Shown: positions 61,674-64,000 of the stretch, piece by piece | Layout of the letters: each line of letters begins with the position of its first letter | Position numbering within the stretch: the first letter of the stretch is position 1 | NCBI RefSeq assembly: GCF_020621385.1 | Contig: NZ_JAESVA010000005.1 | Span: 124,001 to 188,000 of the forward strand | Reading direction: 5' to 3' | From: Acidisoma cellulosilyticum | GTDB lineage: Bacteria; Pseudomonadota; Alphaproteobacteria; Acetobacterales; Acetobacteraceae | DNA length: 64,000 bases | Made by a program: the position numbers and the translations under genes | Notes under the pieces: model-generated | Databases searched by the model: none | What the model was told of the DNA's origin: nothing | What the model saw: only the letters and a program-made list of their open reading frames with translations

Positions 61674-61890
61674 GGAAACGGAAGGCCGGAGGTTCTTTGA
61701 TTCAGTAAAAGCGATCTGCGAAGATCCGCGCTTTTCCCAGTCGGTTTTTCTCGTTCATCATGGCATCCCCTTCGATATCGCTTTCGGCACCGACGCTTAT
61801 TTCCGCACTGCACTCTACATCAAAATGTGTGAAATCGAAGGCTCAAAATTCGACTTCGACACGATGGAATTCCAAAAACCGGAGGCCTGA
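61666..61890 (+). CDS. Second tail chaperone-like protein
   Basis: 74 residues from ATG at 61666, overlapping the first chaperone by 8 bases; an ATG at 61654 is also possible. RRFFDSVKAICEDPRFSQSVFLVHHGIPFDIAFGTDAYF. In many phages the two chaperones are joined by a ribosomal frameshift; the frame here is +1 to the first gene and no clear slippery site is visible. Confidence 0.7.
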   Translation: MSEETEGRRFFDSVKAICEDPRFSQSVFLVHHGIPFDIAFGTDAYFRTALYIKMCEIEGSKFDFDTMEFQKPEA

Positions 61891-61892
61891 GC

Positions 61893-62408
61893 ATGCCTAA
61901 GATATCTATTGCTCAAGCCATTTCCAGGTTCACAGAAATCGGTTTGCGGGTTCACCAGAACAACGTGAGAGCTCTTGATAAGGGTGCGTCAATTATCCAA
62001 AAAGAAGCCAAGTCCTCGCTAGGACACTATCAAGATGGCTGGCCAGAGCTTGCCGAGTCAACAAAAGATGAGCGTGAGCGCCAAGGTTTTCCTGCTGACG
62101 AGCCTCTAGAGCGCGACGGCATCCTGAAGAAGAATATTAAACGCCAAGTTGACGTTGAGAGCATGTCCGCCAGCGTTGGTGTTCCCTCAAAGATGGTCGA
62201 ACATTCCTATGCCATGAAGGCTGTTGATATTGCAACTATAGCCAAGGCTCATGAGCACGGAACTGATCGCATCCCTCCACGCCCATTCCTGGGTCCTGCC
62301 GCTCACCGCAAAGGCGATGCCGTCGCCAAGGTCGTCGGCCAGGCTACCAAATACGCTATCAAAAATCATCAGTATCCTCGCACGCCGGAAGATGCCGATT
62401 TGGATTAA
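61893..62408 (+). CDS. Virion morphogenesis protein
   Basis: 171 residues. HYQDGWPELAESTKDERERQ and AHEHGTDRIPPRPFLGPAAHRKGD are typical of the phage virion morphogenesis/HK97 gp10 family. Unusual place, between chaperone and tape measure. Confidence 0.8.
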   Translation: MPKISIAQAISRFTEIGLRVHQNNVRALDKGASIIQKEAKSSLGHYQDGWPELAESTKDERERQGFPADEPLERDGILKKNIKRQVDVESMSASVGVPSKMVEHSYAMKAVDIATIAKAHEHGTDRIPPRPFLGPAAHRKGDAVAKVVGQATKYAIKNHQYPRTPEDADLD

Positions 62409-62421
62409 GGATGCATAGCCA

Positions 62422-64000
62422 ATGATGGAAGAACTCTTCGAGATTGGCGTAAAGCTCAGTCTGGATAACCGACTTTCGTCAGGCCTACATGTTATCTCCC
62501 GTGATCTTATCGGTGTGCAAGGCCACGTTGACGAGACCGAAAAAGGCCTGAAGCGCCTAAGAACTGCCGCCGTTGCTGCAGGTGCTGCTGCAGCTGGAAC
62601 GGGCATTGCCGCTGGAATGTGGGATGCTGCGAAAGCGGGCGCGCAGCTTGTGAGCATACAAGCCAAAATCAGCTCTGCGGGCAAATCCCAAGCGGATGTA
62701 GCAGCGATGACGGCCGCAGCATGGAGGACCTCTGGGCAAGTGATGGGCACATCCATCACTGATAACCTTAAGCTTGCGGCTGACCTGCGTGACACATTTG
62801 GAAGCCTTGGCGAATCCATCTCCTCTCTGCCGCAGATGGCAAAAGCTGGCGTAGTAATCCACAGGTTCACCGGCACAGACGCGGAAAACGGCGCAAACAC
62901 ACTTGGTAAATTCCTCGAAAACCGGGGCGCTTTGATAGATCCGGCGACCGGAAAGGTTTCGGAATCCAGATTCCTCTCGGAATCCTCTCTGGCGCAGGGC
63001 ATCATCGCAGGCACAAACGGACGCGTAGACCAGAATAAGCTGTATGGCCTCTCAGTAACAGGACGTGGCGCTCTTACTCAGATGTCCGATCAAGGTTTGA
63101 TTGACCTTGCACCATATCTGCAAACTCAAGATGGTCAGCGAACCGGCACGACCCTGACAGCATTGCAGCGTCAGCTTTTTGGCGGCGGTAGAAATCTGAC
63201 TCTTGGCGCTGCGGAAGCTCTTCAAAAAGCTGGCGTTTTGAAAAAGGGGTTTTGGCATCAAGTAAAAGGAAAAGGCATTGTCATCGATCCAGGTGCCTAT
63301 GTCAACGAAGATCATATGCAGTCTGACATAGCCGGATGGACCTGGGATACGCTACTTCCTGGGTTGCAAGCCGAGGGTGTAAACACAAAAGATCCAAAGG
63401 CATTGCTCCGGGCCGTTTTAGGTCTTCATTTGAATTCCAACGTGGCGGGAATGCTGTTTGAGCTCATAAACAACAAGGATTCCTACCAAAAGGACATTGC
63501 TAACAACATCGTCCCAGCAACTAAAACAGATCAATACAAAGCTCTGCTTAATGGCAATCCTATTCTAAAAATGCAGGCTTTGACGACGGCGTTTGACAAC
63601 CTGATCACTGCAATCGGAAGCCCGTTAGTCGGCAAGGGAAGCGATTTTCTTTTGGGTTTAGCTGCAGATATTGATAAGCTCACTGCCGTCGCCGTGGCTC
63701 ATCCCGAGGCTGTCAAGTTCCTCGATAAAACCGCGCTGGCTCTTGCCGGACTCATGATAGCCGGTGGAGCGATCACGGTTTTCACATTGTCAGTATCTCC
63801 ATTTCTAGCCGCACTGAAGCTCCTGATCGGCGGTCTCAAAGCTGGTGAAGAAGAGGCTCTTCTGCCAGGTGTCGGAGTTCCGTTCAAGGATTCGAGCGGA
63901 AGGTGGCGAGCCGGAAATGGTCGTTTCTTATCCGAAGCGGAGTCCGCAGCAGCTCAAGCGGCGGAGGTCGGCGTCGGGGCTGGTGGTTCGGCCGCAGCAA
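62422..64000 (+). CDS. Tape measure protein, N-terminal part (runs off the window)
   Basis: 526 codons without a stop. Begins MMEELFEIGVKLSLDNRLSS, with a long Ala-rich helical region (TAAVAAGAAAAGTGIAAG) and a hydrophobic part near 435-470 (ALALAGLMIAGGAITVFTLS). Size and position after the tail chaperones identify the tape measure protein that sets tail length. Confidence 0.88.
   Translation, partial: MMEELFEIGVKLSLDNRLSSGLHVISRDLIGVQGHVDETEKGLKRLRTAAVAAGAAAAGTGIAAGMWDAAKAGAQLVSIQAKISSAGKSQADVAAMTAAAWRTSGQVMGTSITDNLKLAADLRDTFGSLGESISSLPQMAKAGVVIHRFTGTDAENGANTLGKFLENRGALIDPATGKVSESRFLSESSLAQGIIAGTNGRVDQNKLYGLSVTGRGALTQMSDQGLIDLAPYLQTQDGQRTGTTLTALQRQLFGGGRNLTLGAAEALQKAGVLKKGFWHQVKGKGIVIDPGAYVNEDHMQSDIAGWTWDTLLPGLQAEGVNTKDPKALLRAVLGLHLNSNVAGMLFELINNKDSYQKDIANNIVPATKTDQYKALLNGNPILKMQALTTAFDNLITAIGSPLVGKGSDFLLGLAADIDKLTAVAVAHPEAVKFLDKTALALAGLMIAGGAITVFTLSVSPFLAALKLLIGGLKAGEEEALLPGVGVPFKDSSGRWRAGNGRFLSEAESAAAQAAEVGVGAGGSAAA

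Noticed and set aside
63052-63315. Minus-strand frames inside the tape measure gene
   Set aside because: They are shadows; the plus strand is open to the end of the window with coherent tape-measure features.

Overview
The window looks like the chromosome of a high-GC alphaproteobacterium carrying a large integrated phage. Family Acetobacteraceae is my best guess; I recognised gene families and base composition but ran no search. The host part (about 1-27.4 kb) is GC-rich and densely coded. The part from 27.5 kb to the end is visibly lower in GC, has few recognisable cellular genes, and reads as one tailed prophage whose right end lies outside the window.

Host region. 1-4.4 kb is potassium uptake: the kdp operon on the minus strand (kdpB start, kdpA, kdpF and two further possible microproteins), divergent from kup. 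Next come an MFS transporter, a split chromate transporter, a NIPSNAP protein, a secreted protein made of four 15-residue repeats, a MurA whose usual catalytic Cys is Asp, a secreted Pro/Thr-rich protein with a lipoprotein partner, a PRC-barrel protein, a TetR/O-methyltransferase divergent pair, an SPFH protein and several membrane proteins. 19.3-22.5 kb is a metal-uptake module: nikR, a NiCoT transporter next to a NikR-like operator, and a second NiCoT transporter downstream of a cobalamin riboswitch, which suggests one nickel and one cobalt importer. tRNA-Ala(GGC), ruvX and gatCAB follow. tRNA-Ser(GCT) is the phage attachment gene.

Prophage, early and control part (27.5-48.1 kb). Integrase and an excisionase-like protein lie next to the tRNA-Ser, followed by a minus-strand block of small genes up to 32.1 kb. 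These include a protein with an SSB-like acidic tail and one of three related small HTH-like proteins. A roughly 1.2 kb control region without a gene carries several inverted repeats, four iterated sites and a cluster of GTCAACA motifs. Rightward genes then include a second tyrosine recombinase, a DUF6456-type protein and a large prim-pol/helicase. Immediately after it lie two 219-bp units, each with 30-bp inverted arms, a candidate replication origin. Then come an HU protein, an HExxH protein, a soluble FtsH-like AAA+ protease coupled to a metallophosphoesterase and to a degenerate exonuclease-like protein, and unknown proteins.

Prophage, late part (48.2 kb to the end). A consensus-like promoter is followed by an intrinsic terminator and then by terS, terL, portal, scaffold, N4-gp56-type capsid protein, connectors, a DUF1906 endolysin, contractile tail sheath, tube, chaperones and the start of the tape measure. 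The phage therefore has a contractile tail. Several small minus-strand genes sit against the direction of the late operon and look like lysogenic cargo. I recognised no classical CI-type repressor.
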